This document shows, piece after piece, positions 1 to 8,500 of a DNA stretch of 64,000 nt. The translations under genes were made by a program, and so were the position numbers. Where the stretch lies: the NCBI GenBank assembly GCA_017577615.1, contig PKRE01000001.1, forward strand, positions 496,001 through 560,000. Reading direction: 5' to 3'. Source of the stretch: Gammaproteobacteria bacterium (GTDB lineage: Bacteria; Pseudomonadota; Gammaproteobacteria; Steroidobacterales; Steroidobacteraceae). The notes beneath the pieces are model-generated. The model worked only from the letters and a program-made list of their open reading frames with translations. It did no database searches and had not been told where the DNA came from. The first letter of the stretch is position 1, and each line of letters opens with the position of its first letter.

Positions 1-368
1 CCGCGCTGGGCCACCGTCAGGCGCGGCTGGCCGTCGATGTAAACCAGCTTGAGCACATCGCCCGGATAGATGAGATGCGGATTCTCGATCTGCGGGTTGA
101 CGTGCCAGATTTCCGGCCAATACCAAGGATCGCGCAAAAAGACTTTCGAAATGTCCCACAGGGTATCGCCGGGCTTGACCACGTACTCGTCCGGCGCCTC
201 GGGGCTCAACGGGATATTGCTGCCGGTGGCAATCGTGCGTTGGCCTTCCTGTGCCGACAGGTCGAGCGGAAGTAGGCCGGCTACGATGGTCAGACCCGCG
301 GCAACACTCAGCACGAGCACCGAGCGAATCGAAGAGGTCGCGATCTTCATGCGCCGAACAAGCTCCAT
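1..368 (-). CDS. LysM-domain exported protein (5' part; gene runs off the left edge)
   Basis: The reverse strand reads an N-terminal signal peptide (hydrophobic stretch ending LDLSAQ) followed by a LysM peptidoglycan-binding motif: DEYVVKPGDTLWDIS, then NPQIENPHLIYPGDVLKL. Two in-frame ATGs are possible, at 368 and 350; both leave a workable signal peptide, and 122 codons are visible from the first. LysM proteins of this kind lie next to dprA in many gammaproteobacteria. The protein should be exported to the envelope and bind peptidoglycan. It is divergent from dprA. The C-terminal part lies outside the window, so any enzymatic domain cannot be judged. Confidence 0.85.
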   Translation of the reverse strand, partial: MELVRRMKIATSSIRSVLVLSVAAGLTIVAGLLPLDLSAQEGQRTIATGSNIPLSPEAPDEYVVKPGDTLWDISKVFLRDPWYWPEIWHVNPQIENPHLIYPGDVLKLVYIDGQPRLTVAQR

Positions 369-723
369 TTAGAACCCTGAGAACCCATGCCGATTTCGCG
401 CGCTCGCGCTCGTGTATTTTGTCTTGGCGGCGCAAGCGGATCGGGGCCACCGCGGCGCGTCGGAACGCTCGCAGGAGCACCGGGGCCTACATTAAGTTCA
501 ACTCTCGCCCAACTTTAACAGCACATTTCCGGCGAGTGCACAAAACGCCTTTCAGGGCGAGACGTGGTTCTCATTCGCCGGCCCGGAGGCCCTGCGCCCT
601 GGACCATTGAGTGGCTGGACTGCCGGGCGACCACGAGGCAATCCCCAGCTTCGCGCCCTAAACCACGCGAAAGCACACCGATCTATCGCCTTCACTCCGC
701 GGCCTGCAGCCTACAATCGCCTC
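369..723. other. Intergenic region between divergent LysM gene and dprA
   Basis: No credible gene is seen in these 355 bases. It must hold the promoters for the LysM gene (leftward) and for dprA (rightward). The only structure I notice is an imperfect inverted repeat, TTAAGTT (492-498) against AACTTTAA (511-518), on the LysM side. I cannot assign a -35/-10 pair with confidence. Confidence 0.4.
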
Positions 724-1845
724 ATGGACGAGCTTTCTGCATGGTTGCTGCTCGTGCGCGCGCCCATCTGCGCGACACAGCTGCGAGCGCTGCTCGAGCA
801 CCTTCCCTCGGCCGCCTCGATCGTCGCCGCGTCGCCTGCGACGCTGCGCGCCCACGGGGCGAGCGGCGCGTTCGTGGACTGGCTTGTCGCCCACGGCACG
901 ATCGATCTAACTGCGGATCTGCGTTGGCTCGAGCAAGAACGGCACCATTTCATCCCTTGTAATTCGCCGCTCTATCCGCCGCTGCTCGCCGAGATAGCCG
1001 ACGCACCGATTGGCCTGTTCGTGAACGGAGATCCAAGCGTGCTGTCGCTGCCGCAGCTCGCCATCGTGGGCTCGCGCAACCCGACCCCCGTGGGACGCGA
1101 GAACGCCTACGAGTTCGCCGCTCACCTTGCCCGCTGCGGGCTGGCCATCACGAGCGGATTCGCCCTCGGCATCGACGCCGCCAGCCACCGCGGCGCGCTC
1201 GCGGCCGGCGGTAAGACGATTGCGGTATGCGGCACCGGCCTGGACGTCATCTACCCCAGACAGCACGCCGAGCTGCGAGCGGCCATTGCTGCCTCGGGGG
1301 CGCTGGTGAGCGAATTCCCGACCGGGACACCGCCGCTCAAGAGCCATTTTCCACGTCGTAACAGGATCATCAGCGGGCTGGCGGTCGGCACGTTGGTGGT
1401 CGAAGCCGCCGTTCAAAGCGGCTCGCTCATCACCGCTCGGCTGGCTGCCGAGCAGGGCCGCGAGGTTTTCGCGATTCCCGGGTCGATTCACAACCCACTC
1501 GCGCGCGGGTGCCACCGCCTGATCCGCCAGGGCGCCAAGCTCGTCGAGACCGCAGACGATATTTTCGCCGAACTTGGCGGCATCGTGCAGGCTATTGCAC
1601 CGATCTCATCACCTTCCAAAAACGAGAACGATGCCACGGACGGACAACGGCAATTGGACAAAGACTATGAAATCCTGTTAGATGCGCTCGGCTTCGAGCC
1701 AGCCGGCGTGGACGCCTTGGTCGCGCGGACGGGGTTCAAGGCCGACGAGGTGGCTTCGATGCTGTTGATTCTAGAGCTCGAAAACCGCATCGAATCCTGC
1801 CCAGGCGGGCTCTACGTCCGTTCGTCCACGAAAAGAGGCTCATAG
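724..1845 (+). CDS. dprA: DNA-processing protein DprA/Smf
   Basis: 373 aa when started at the ATG of MDELSAWLL; the open frame extends upstream, but that stretch has no family similarity. The central Rossmann-like DprA domain is clear: VGSRNPTPVGRENA, then SGFALGIDAASHRGAL, CGTGLDVIYP, HFPRRNRIISGLA and QSGSLITARLAAEQGREVFAIPG. A C-terminal winged-helix-like part (FEPAGVDALVARTGF) follows. DprA binds incoming single-stranded DNA and loads RecA during transformation. It ends 7 bases before smg, so dprA and smg are probably cotranscribed. Confidence 0.95.
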   Translation: MDELSAWLLLVRAPICATQLRALLEHLPSAASIVAASPATLRAHGASGAFVDWLVAHGTIDLTADLRWLEQERHHFIPCNSPLYPPLLAEIADAPIGLFVNGDPSVLSLPQLAIVGSRNPTPVGRENAYEFAAHLARCGLAITSGFALGIDAASHRGALAAGGKTIAVCGTGLDVIYPRQHAELRAAIAASGALVSEFPTGTPPLKSHFPRRNRIISGLAVGTLVVEAAVQSGSLITARLAAEQGREVFAIPGSIHNPLARGCHRLIRQGAKLVETADDIFAELGGIVQAIAPISSPSKNENDATDGQRQLDKDYEILLDALGFEPAGVDALVARTGFKADEVASMLLILELENRIESCPGGLYVRSSTKRGS

Positions 1846-1852
1846 CTGCGAA

Positions 1853-2332
1853 ATGAAGGACAGCGTTCTCGATATTCTCATCTATCTTTTCGAGAACTAC
1901 TTCGACGCCGACTTCGAGTCTGCGCCCGAGCCGAGTCGCGATACGCTCAAAGAGGAGCTGGAGCTCGCCGGGTTCGATGAGCAGGACGTCGAGCGTGCCC
2001 TCGACTGGCTCGAGGAGCTGTCCGTCGACTCGCAGCACAGAGGAAAGATCCCAGCCTCGCGTGCGATCCGAATCTTCGATCCGAGCGAGCAGGCGCGCCT
2101 CGATACCGATTGTCGCGGCTACCTCCTGTACCTCGAGAGCGTCGGAATCCTGAATGCGGATCAACGCGAGCTCGTCATCGATCGCCTGCTCGCGCTCGAT
2201 GCGAGTGAAATAGACATCGAGCAAGTCAAATGGGTCGTGCTGATGGTGCTGTTCAGTCAGCCGGGCCAAGAAAGCGCCTATCTGCGGATGGAGGATCTCA
2301 TGTTCGATAACAGGCTGGGTGCGGTGCACTGA
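1853..2332 (+). CDS. smg: Smg family protein (DUF494)
   Basis: 159 aa, the normal length for the Smg/DUF494 family. The start MKDSVLDILIYLFENYF and the acidic helical body (ALDWLEELS, AIRIFDPSEQARLD, the end motif MEDLMFDN) are typical. The exact function is not established; the gene is classically found between dprA and topA in gammaproteobacteria, as here. It starts 7 bases after dprA and is followed by a terminator-like hairpin before topA. Confidence 0.93.
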   Translation: MKDSVLDILIYLFENYFDADFESAPEPSRDTLKEELELAGFDEQDVERALDWLEELSVDSQHRGKIPASRAIRIFDPSEQARLDTDCRGYLLYLESVGILNADQRELVIDRLLALDASEIDIEQVKWVVLMVLFSQPGQESAYLRMEDLMFDNRLGAVH

Positions 2333-2361
2333 AGACGGCAAGAAAACATCGCGACTTCAGC

Positions 2362-2390
2362 ACCGCGCACTGCCGCGGTTTTCTTTTTTT
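2362..2390 (+). terminator. Intrinsic terminator-like hairpin directly before topA
   Basis: A perfect 6-bp stem (ACCGCG, 2362-2367, with CGCGGT, 2374-2379) and a 6-base loop are followed by a T-rich run up to 2390. The run ends at the base before the topA ATG, so it also occupies the place where a Shine-Dalgarno sequence should be. It may end the dprA-smg transcript or act as an attenuator in the topA leader. Confidence 0.65.
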
Positions 2391-4901
2391 ATGGAGCAAA
2401 AGAATCTAGTCGTCGTGGAATCGCCTGCTAAGGCGAAGACCATTAAGAAGTACCTCGGGAAGAACTTCGAGGTACTCGCTTCCTATGGGCACGTGCGCGA
2501 CCTCGTGCCGAAGGAGGGTGCGGTCGATCCAGAGCGCAATTTCGCGATGCGCTACCAGATTCTCGACAAGAACGAGAAACACGTACAAGCGATTGCGCGT
2601 GCGCTCGCGAAGTCCGACGCGCTTTATCTCGCAACCGACCCTGACCGAGAGGGCGAAGCGATCTCCTGGCATCTCACCGAGCTCCTCAAGGAGCGCGGCG
2701 CCCTTGACGGCAAGAACGTGCACCGGGTCGTCTTCTACGAGATCACCAAGAACGCGATCCGCGAGGCCATCGAGCGACCGCGCGCCATCTCGCAGGATCT
2801 CGTGAACGCGCAGCAAGCGCGGCGCGCGCTGGATTATCTGGTCGGCTTCAATTTGTCGCCGTTGCTGTGGAAGAAGGCCGGGCTCCCGGGTGCCTCCGCC
2901 GGCCGGGTGCAGAGTCCCGCGCTACGCATGATCTGCGAGCGCGAGGAAGAAATTGCACGCTTTCAGCCGCGCGAGTATTGGACCGTCGATGCAGACGCGG
3001 AAAAGTCGCGTCAGAACGTACCCGCGCGGCTCATCGAGTTCCGCGGCGAGAAAGTCGAGCAATTCACCGTTACCAACGAAGAGCAAGCCAACGCGGTGCG
3101 CGCAGCGATCGAAGCCGCTGCGAACGGTCAGCTCACCGTCGTATCGATCGACCGCAAACAGCGCCGTCGCAACCCGGCCCCGCCGTTCACCACCTCGACG
3201 CTCCAACAGGAAGCCGCGCGCAAGCTTGGGTTCGGTGCGCAGCGCACGATGCGCCTTGCGCAGCAACTTTACGAAGGTGTTGATTTCGGCGAGGGTGCAG
3301 TCGGTCTCATTACTTATATGCGTACCGACTCGGTCAACCTTGCGAACGAGGCCGTGCAGGAGATCCGGCAGGTGATCGGCCAGCTCTACGGCCCCGAGGC
3401 GCTGCCCGAGTCGCCGCGCATCTACAAGACCAAATCGAAGAACGCGCAAGAAGCGCACGAGGCGATTCGCCCGACATCGGCTTGGCTCACGCCGGAAAAG
3501 CTAGAAGGCAAGATCGATCCTGATCTTCTCAAGCTCTACAGCCTCATCTGGAAGCGCGCCATCGCGAGCCAGATGGAGCCGGCGCTATACGACACGGTCG
3601 CGGTCGACCTTGTGCCCGGTGCTGCGGCGAATCGCGACGGCGTAGTAGCAGTGCTGCGTGCGAACGGCTCGACGCTGGTGAAGCCTGGCTACATCGCCGT
3701 TTATAAGGAGAGCACGGACGAGCCGAGCGAGGACGACAAGGATCGCATCCTGCCTCCGCTCGAGGTGGGTGATCGGTTGCGGCTGATAGCCATCCGCCCC
3801 GAGCAGCACTTCACTGAGCCGCCGCCGCGCTATTCGGAAGCGAGCCTCGTCAAAGCGCTGGAAGAGTATGGCATCGGGCGCCCGTCCACGTATGCGACGA
3901 TCATTCAAACCTTGCTCGGCAAGAAGTACGCGGAGCTCGTGAATCGACGTTTCGTGCCGACGGACCTCGGCAAGATCGTCAATCGCTTTCTCACGCGTAA
4001 TTTCGAGCACTATGTCGACTACGGCTTCACCGCCAAGATGGAAGACGACCTGGACAACATTGCCGACGGCAAAGAGGAATGGATTCCGGTGCTCGAGCGC
4101 TTCTGGAAGGAGTTCAAGCAGCAGGTCGACCTCGTCGACGAATCCGTCACGCGCGAAGACGTTGCCGAAGCGCGCGAGCTCGGCATCGACCCGGCGACCG
4201 GTAAGCCGGTGTCCGTTCGCTACGGCAAGTACGGTCCGTTCGTGCAGCTCGGCACCAAGGACGACAAGGAAAAACCGAAGTTCGCGAGCCTGCGACCGCA
4301 TCAGCGCATGGACACGATCACGCTCGAGGAGGCCCTTGAGCTGTTCAAGCTGCCGAAAACGCTTGGACACACCGAAGACGGTCATCCGATCAAGGTGGCC
4401 ATCGGGCGCTTCGGGCCATACATTCAATACGGGCCGAAGAAATTCGTCTCCATCAAGGAGGACGATCCGTACACGATCGAGCTGCCGCGCGCGCTCGAGC
4501 TTATCCGTGCCAAGGAAGAGCAGGACGCGAACCGAATCATTCTGGATTTTCCCGAAGCGGGCATTCAGGTTCTGAACGGGCGCTACGGACCCTATGTCAC
4601 CGATCGCGTGAAAAACGCGAAGGTCCCGAAGGATCGCGATCCCCATACACTGACGCTCGCAGAATGCCGCGAGCTGCTGGCGGCTGCCCCCGAGCGCGGG
4701 AAGGGCCGCTTCAAGCGCGCCACAAAGACCGCCGCTTCGTCTTCGGAGGCGACGGCCGCGGAGGAGACGGGGGCAACGGCGCAAGAGACCGAGCCGAAGA
4801 TGAAGGTCGCCGCCAAGAGAGCACCAAAGAAAACGGCCACGGCCACGACGAAGAAGAAGGCCTCACGCGCCAAGGCGAAGAAGACCGCTGGTTCCGAGTA
4901 A
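2391..4901 (+). CDS. topA: DNA topoisomerase I (type IA)
   Basis: 836 aa. The start MEQKNLVVVESPAKAKTIKKY matches the family N-terminus, which fixes the ATG even though no ribosome binding site is visible. The Toprim metal motif (TDPDREGEAISWHL) and the catalytic tyrosine, about Y309 in LITYMRTDSVN, are present. In place of four-cysteine zinc fingers, the C-terminus carries three repeats of the RYGKYGPFVQLG type and ends in a Lys/Ala-rich basic tail. It relaxes negative supercoils. The closely following hemF start suggests readthrough expression of hemF. Confidence 0.96.
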   Translation: MEQKNLVVVESPAKAKTIKKYLGKNFEVLASYGHVRDLVPKEGAVDPERNFAMRYQILDKNEKHVQAIARALAKSDALYLATDPDREGEAISWHLTELLKERGALDGKNVHRVVFYEITKNAIREAIERPRAISQDLVNAQQARRALDYLVGFNLSPLLWKKAGLPGASAGRVQSPALRMICEREEEIARFQPREYWTVDADAEKSRQNVPARLIEFRGEKVEQFTVTNEEQANAVRAAIEAAANGQLTVVSIDRKQRRRNPAPPFTTSTLQQEAARKLGFGAQRTMRLAQQLYEGVDFGEGAVGLITYMRTDSVNLANEAVQEIRQVIGQLYGPEALPESPRIYKTKSKNAQEAHEAIRPTSAWLTPEKLEGKIDPDLLKLYSLIWKRAIASQMEPALYDTVAVDLVPGAAANRDGVVAVLRANGSTLVKPGYIAVYKESTDEPSEDDKDRILPPLEVGDRLRLIAIRPEQHFTEPPPRYSEASLVKALEEYGIGRPSTYATIIQTLLGKKYAELVNRRFVPTDLGKIVNRFLTRNFEHYVDYGFTAKMEDDLDNIADGKEEWIPVLERFWKEFKQQVDLVDESVTREDVAEARELGIDPATGKPVSVRYGKYGPFVQLGTKDDKEKPKFASLRPHQRMDTITLEEALELFKLPKTLGHTEDGHPIKVAIGRFGPYIQYGPKKFVSIKEDDPYTIELPRALELIRAKEEQDANRIILDFPEAGIQVLNGRYGPYVTDRVKNAKVPKDRDPHTLTLAECRELLAAAPERGKGRFKRATKTAASSSEATAAEETGATAQETEPKMKVAAKRAPKKTATATTKKKASRAKAKKTAGSE

Positions 4902-4904
4902 GCC

Positions 4905-5831
4905 ATGACTGTCTCGAATCCAGATGTCGACGCAGTGCTCGCCTACTTGCGCGAGCTGCAGGATCGGATCTGCACAGCGTTGGAACAAGCGGACGGGCAG
5001 GCACGATTCGTGCACGACCGCTGGCAACGCGAGGAAGGTGGCGGCGGAGACACCCGCGTCATGAAGGCCGGTGCCGTGTTCGAACAAGCCGGCGTCAACT
5101 TCTCGCACGTCTTCGGCGCCTCACTGCCATCCAGCGCCACAGTGCAGCGTCCGGAGCTGGCGAACGCGCCGTGGCGTGCGATGGGGGTGTCGCTCGTGAT
5201 CCATCCCTTGAATCCTTACGTGCCAACTACGCACGCCAACGTGCGCTTTTTCTCGGCACAGACTGCCTCGGGGCCCGTATGGTGGTTCGGGGGCGGTTTC
5301 GATCTCACGCCATACTATCCGTTCGAGGAGGACGTACTGCATTGGCACCGCACAGCGCACGACGCGTGCGCACCATTCGGGGACGATGTCTATCCGCGCC
5401 ATAAAGAATGGTGCGACCGATATTTCTTCCTCAAGCATCGCAACGAGACCCGCGGCGTCGGCGGTCTATTCTTCGACGATCTCAACGAATGGGACTTCGA
5501 GCGCTGCTTTGCGTACCTGCGCAGTGTCGGCGATCACTTCCTTCCCGCCTATCTGCCGATCGTGGCCCGCCGCAAGGACACACCGTACGGGGAACGCGAG
5601 CGACAATTCCAGCTCTATCGGCGCGGCCGCTACGTCGAGTTCAACCTCGTGTACGACCGCGGCACGGCATTCGGTCTGCAGTCTGGCGGACGCACTGAGT
5701 CGATCTTGATGTCGCTGCCGCCGCTCGTCCGTTGGGAATACAACTGGCAGCCCGAGCCAGGCTCGCCAGAAGCTCGCTTGTACGAAGAGTTCTTGCGGCC
5801 GAGAGACTGGCTACGCGAGCTGACAGGCTAG
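4905..5831 (+). CDS. hemF: Oxygen-dependent coproporphyrinogen III oxidase
   Basis: 308 aa, the usual HemF length. Diagnostic segments are NPYVPTTHANVRFF, WWFGGGFDLTPYYPFEED, YPRHKEWCDRYFFLKHR and GVGGLFFDDLNEW, with RYVEFNLVYDRGT near the end. It converts coproporphyrinogen III to protoporphyrinogen IX with O2 in the cytoplasm, a late haem step; hemB lies 1.7 kb further on. It begins 3 bases after the topA stop codon. The gene appears intact. Confidence 0.96.
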   Translation: MTVSNPDVDAVLAYLRELQDRICTALEQADGQARFVHDRWQREEGGGGDTRVMKAGAVFEQAGVNFSHVFGASLPSSATVQRPELANAPWRAMGVSLVIHPLNPYVPTTHANVRFFSAQTASGPVWWFGGGFDLTPYYPFEEDVLHWHRTAHDACAPFGDDVYPRHKEWCDRYFFLKHRNETRGVGGLFFDDLNEWDFERCFAYLRSVGDHFLPAYLPIVARRKDTPYGERERQFQLYRRGRYVEFNLVYDRGTAFGLQSGGRTESILMSLPPLVRWEYNWQPEPGSPEARLYEEFLRPRDWLRELTG

Positions 5832-5880
5832 CCACTGCGTGGCCTGCACTGGCCCGTTTCAGCGATACCTTGTTGTACGC

Positions 5881-6720
5881 CTAATCCTCGCCGACCAGCC
5901 ACTCGATGCGCGTGCCGCCCTTCCCTTCCGGCGAAAGCGCCCGATGGAGCTCTTCGTGGACAGGCACCATCTCAGCGTCGAGCTGCCAAGGAGGATTGGC
6001 GATCACCAAACCCGATCCGTTGAGACCGATCGGAGAATCGGCAGGGCGCACGCTGAGCTCGAGCAAGAGGAGCTTGCGCAGGCCACTGTCACGCAACGCA
6101 GAATGCAATCTTGCCGCCTGCGTGTTCGCCTTGATCGGATACCACACTGCAAATAGGCCGGTCGGCCAGCGTCGCAATCCGAACGTGAGCGCACGCAGCA
6201 CATCGCCCACTTCGCGCTCGGATTCGTAAGGCGGATCGATCATGACGAGCCCACGATGCTCCCGTGGCGGCAAGAAGGTCTTCAACGCTGCATAACCGTC
6301 TCCGTGCACAACAGAAACACCGCGGCGACGGCGCACGTGCTGCTGTAATGCATAGGCTTCCTCGAGCTGCTTCTCCACGAACACCAAGCGATCCGCTGCA
6401 CGCAGCTGTTTGATCGCGAGGATGGGCGAGCCCGGATAGCAAAGCTCTCCGTGAGCGAAGGAAGGCGCGACGAGCGACCAATAACGGCGCACGGCATCGG
6501 TCTGAGGCGTGTGCTCTGCAAGTCGCCCGATTCCCTCATACCACTCATCGCTACGCAGCGCTTCCAGGGATCGCAAATCGTACCAGCCACGCCCCGCATG
6601 GGTGTCGAGGTACATCAGCGGCTTCGGCTTGCGTGTGAGACGCTCGAGCAGCGCGAGCAAGACGACATGTTTGTGAACGTCAGCGAAATTGCCAGCGTGA
6701 AAAACGTGACGATAGTTCAT
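5881..6720 (-). CDS. rlmJ: 23S rRNA (adenine(2030)-N6)-methyltransferase RlmJ
   Basis: 279 aa. It begins MNYRHVFHAGNFADVHKH, the signature start of the RlmJ/YhiR family, then has YLDTHAGRGWYDL and the catalytic DPPY motif in MIDPPYESEREVGD. It methylates A2030 of 23S rRNA using S-adenosylmethionine. It is convergent with hemF, 49 bases apart, and lies downstream of tag on the same strand. Some call the family a competence gene (ComJ), but the methyltransferase role is the better supported one. Confidence 0.95.
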   Translation of the reverse strand: MNYRHVFHAGNFADVHKHVVLLALLERLTRKPKPLMYLDTHAGRGWYDLRSLEALRSDEWYEGIGRLAEHTPQTDAVRRYWSLVAPSFAHGELCYPGSPILAIKQLRAADRLVFVEKQLEEAYALQQHVRRRRGVSVVHGDGYAALKTFLPPREHRGLVMIDPPYESEREVGDVLRALTFGLRRWPTGLFAVWYPIKANTQAARLHSALRDSGLRKLLLLELSVRPADSPIGLNGSGLVIANPPWQLDAEMVPVHEELHRALSPEGKGGTRIEWLVGED

Positions 6721-6748
6721 TGCACTCCGGGCGCCGGGCCTGCATGCC

Positions 6749-7360
6749 CTATCCCCCTTTCCCTATTCCTGCAAGCGCGCGACATTCCTCGTACCTGAAG
6801 CAGCTCACGAGATGATCGTTCACCATCCCGGTCGCCTGCATGTGCGCATAGATGATGGTGCTGCCGACGAACTTGAAACCGCGCTTGCGCAGATCCTTGC
6901 TCAAGGCGTCTGATTCGCGGCTCGTGGCAGGTATCTCGTCGTTGCGTCGAAAGCGATTCTGGATCGGCCTGCCGCCGACGAAGTTCCACACGTGTTGTGC
7001 GAAGCTCCCATGCTTGTCGCGAAAATTCAGGAAGGCACGCGCATTGTTGATAGCGGCCTCGATCTTCGCCCGATTACGGATGATGCCGGGATCGCTCATC
7101 AGCCGCGCGATGTCGCGCTTACCGAAACGCGCAATCTTCTCGGCGTCGAAGCCAGCAAATGCGCTCCGATACCCTTCCCTCTTGTTGAGGATCGTCGCCC
7201 ACGACAGTCCTGCCTGTGCACCTTCCAGGATCAAGAACTCGAACTGGGTCTGATCGTCCCACGCGGGCACACCCCATTCCGTGTCGTGGTAGGCCAGATA
7301 CAGGGCATTACCCTTCAGCGGCCAGGTGCAGCGAGGCAAGTCGGGGCGAGCGGTGGGCAT
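6749..7360 (-). CDS. tag: DNA-3-methyladenine glycosylase I
   Basis: 203 aa from the ATG; a TTG five codons earlier is the only alternative. Family motifs are RCTW, YHDTEWGVP, EGAQAGLSWATIL and WNFVGG. The zinc-binding set of the Tag family can be placed on the N-terminal Cys, the His of YHDTEWG, and the His and Cys of NDHLVSCF. It removes 3-methyladenine from alkylated DNA. The 28-base gap to rlmJ holds a low-complexity CCCTATCCCC-type repeat. Confidence 0.94.
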   Translation of the reverse strand: MPTARPDLPRCTWPLKGNALYLAYHDTEWGVPAWDDQTQFEFLILEGAQAGLSWATILNKREGYRSAFAGFDAEKIARFGKRDIARLMSDPGIIRNRAKIEAAINNARAFLNFRDKHGSFAQHVWNFVGGRPIQNRFRRNDEIPATSRESDALSKDLRKRGFKFVGSTIIYAHMQATGMVNDHLVSCFRYEECRALAGIGKGG

Positions 7361-7361
7361 A

Positions 7362-7488
7362 GATTGAGGCTGCAAGCTATAGGCGGTAGGCTGTAGCCGA
7401 AAGGAGCGCCAATGCGCCCGGTTCTCGTTCCTGGCATGCAGAGGTATATACCTCTTTCGTATCTACAGTCCACAGCCTACAGCTAACC
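7362..7488. repeat. Intergenic GGCTGTAG-type repeat pair between tag and hemB
   Basis: The left part carries overlapping copies of the word TAGGC(G/T)GTAG (7380-7396). The right part carries the reverse complement, CTACAG...CAGCCTACAG (7462-7484). The two arms could fold together. The same words recur in other gaps of this window. The region must also hold the tag and hemB promoters; I cannot place them. Confidence 0.5.
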
Positions 7489-8499
7489 ATGGATTTCGGC
7501 GAATTCCCACGAACCCGCATGCGCCGCATGCGTCGCGACGCTTTCTCGCGCCGCTTGATGCGCGAGCACACGCTCAGCGTCGACAATCTGATCTACCCGC
7601 TCTTCGTCATCGAAGGGAACGGTCACCGTGAACCCGTCGCAAGCATGCCGGGGGTCGAGCGAGTCACGATCGACGAGCTCGTGCGCGAGGGCGAGGCGGC
7701 CGCGAAGCTCGGCATCCCAGCCGTGGCGCTGTTTCCGGTCGTGCCGCAAGAAGCCAAGACGGCCGACGGTCGCGAAGCCTGGAATCCAGAAGGTCTTGCG
7801 CAACGCGCCGTACGCGCGCTCAAGCGGGCGGTGCCCGAGCTCGGTGTGATCACTGACGTCGCGCTCGATCCTTTCACGACACACGGCCAGGACGGTATCG
7901 TTGACGCAAAGGGCGATGTCGTGAACGACGCCACCGTCGAAGCGCTCGTGAAACAGGCGCTCTCACACGCAGAGGCGGGTGCCGATATCGTTGCACCGAG
8001 CGACATGATGGACGGTCGCATCGGTGCCATTCGCGAGGCACTCGAGGTAGGCGGGCACAGCAACACGCGCATACTCGCTTACTCCGCAAAGTACGCCTCG
8101 AGCTTCTACGGCCCTTTCCGCGAGGCGGTTGGCTCCGCAGCCAATCTCGGCAAGTCCACCAAGCATACGTATCAAATGGACGTGGCGAACTCAGACGAAG
8201 CGCTGCGGGAAGTCGCGCTCGATCTGCAGGAAGGTGCGGATATGGTCATGATCAAGCCGGGATTACCGTACCTCGACGTCGTGAGGCGCGTGAAGGAGCA
8301 CTTCCGCGTGCCGACGTTCGTGTATCAGGTGAGCGGCGAGTACGCCATGCTCGCGGCTGCGGCACGAAACGGGTGGCTGAATGAGCGCGCCACGGTGCTC
8401 GAATCGCTGTTGTGCATTCGTCGCGCCGGCGCCGATGCCATCCTCACGTATTTTGCAAAGCGTGCCGCAGAATGGCTGCAAGACAGAAACGGAGCCTGA
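7489..8499 (+). CDS. hemB: Delta-aminolevulinic acid dehydratase (porphobilinogen synthase)
   Basis: 336 aa, standard length. It reads RTRMRRMRRDAFSRRLMREH at the N-terminus, then the two active-site lysine segments YSAKYASSFYGPFREA and MVMIKPGLPYLD, plus VAPSDMMDGRIGAIR. It condenses two 5-aminolevulinate molecules to porphobilinogen, the second haem-specific step. The start ATG has no strong ribosome binding site. aroE starts one base after the stop codon, so the two are cotranscribed. Confidence 0.96.
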   Translation: MDFGEFPRTRMRRMRRDAFSRRLMREHTLSVDNLIYPLFVIEGNGHREPVASMPGVERVTIDELVREGEAAAKLGIPAVALFPVVPQEAKTADGREAWNPEGLAQRAVRALKRAVPELGVITDVALDPFTTHGQDGIVDAKGDVVNDATVEALVKQALSHAEAGADIVAPSDMMDGRIGAIREALEVGGHSNTRILAYSAKYASSFYGPFREAVGSAANLGKSTKHTYQMDVANSDEALREVALDLQEGADMVMIKPGLPYLDVVRRVKEHFRVPTFVYQVSGEYAMLAAAARNGWLNERATVLESLLCIRRAGADAILTYFAKRAAEWLQDRNGA

Positions 8500-8500
8500 G

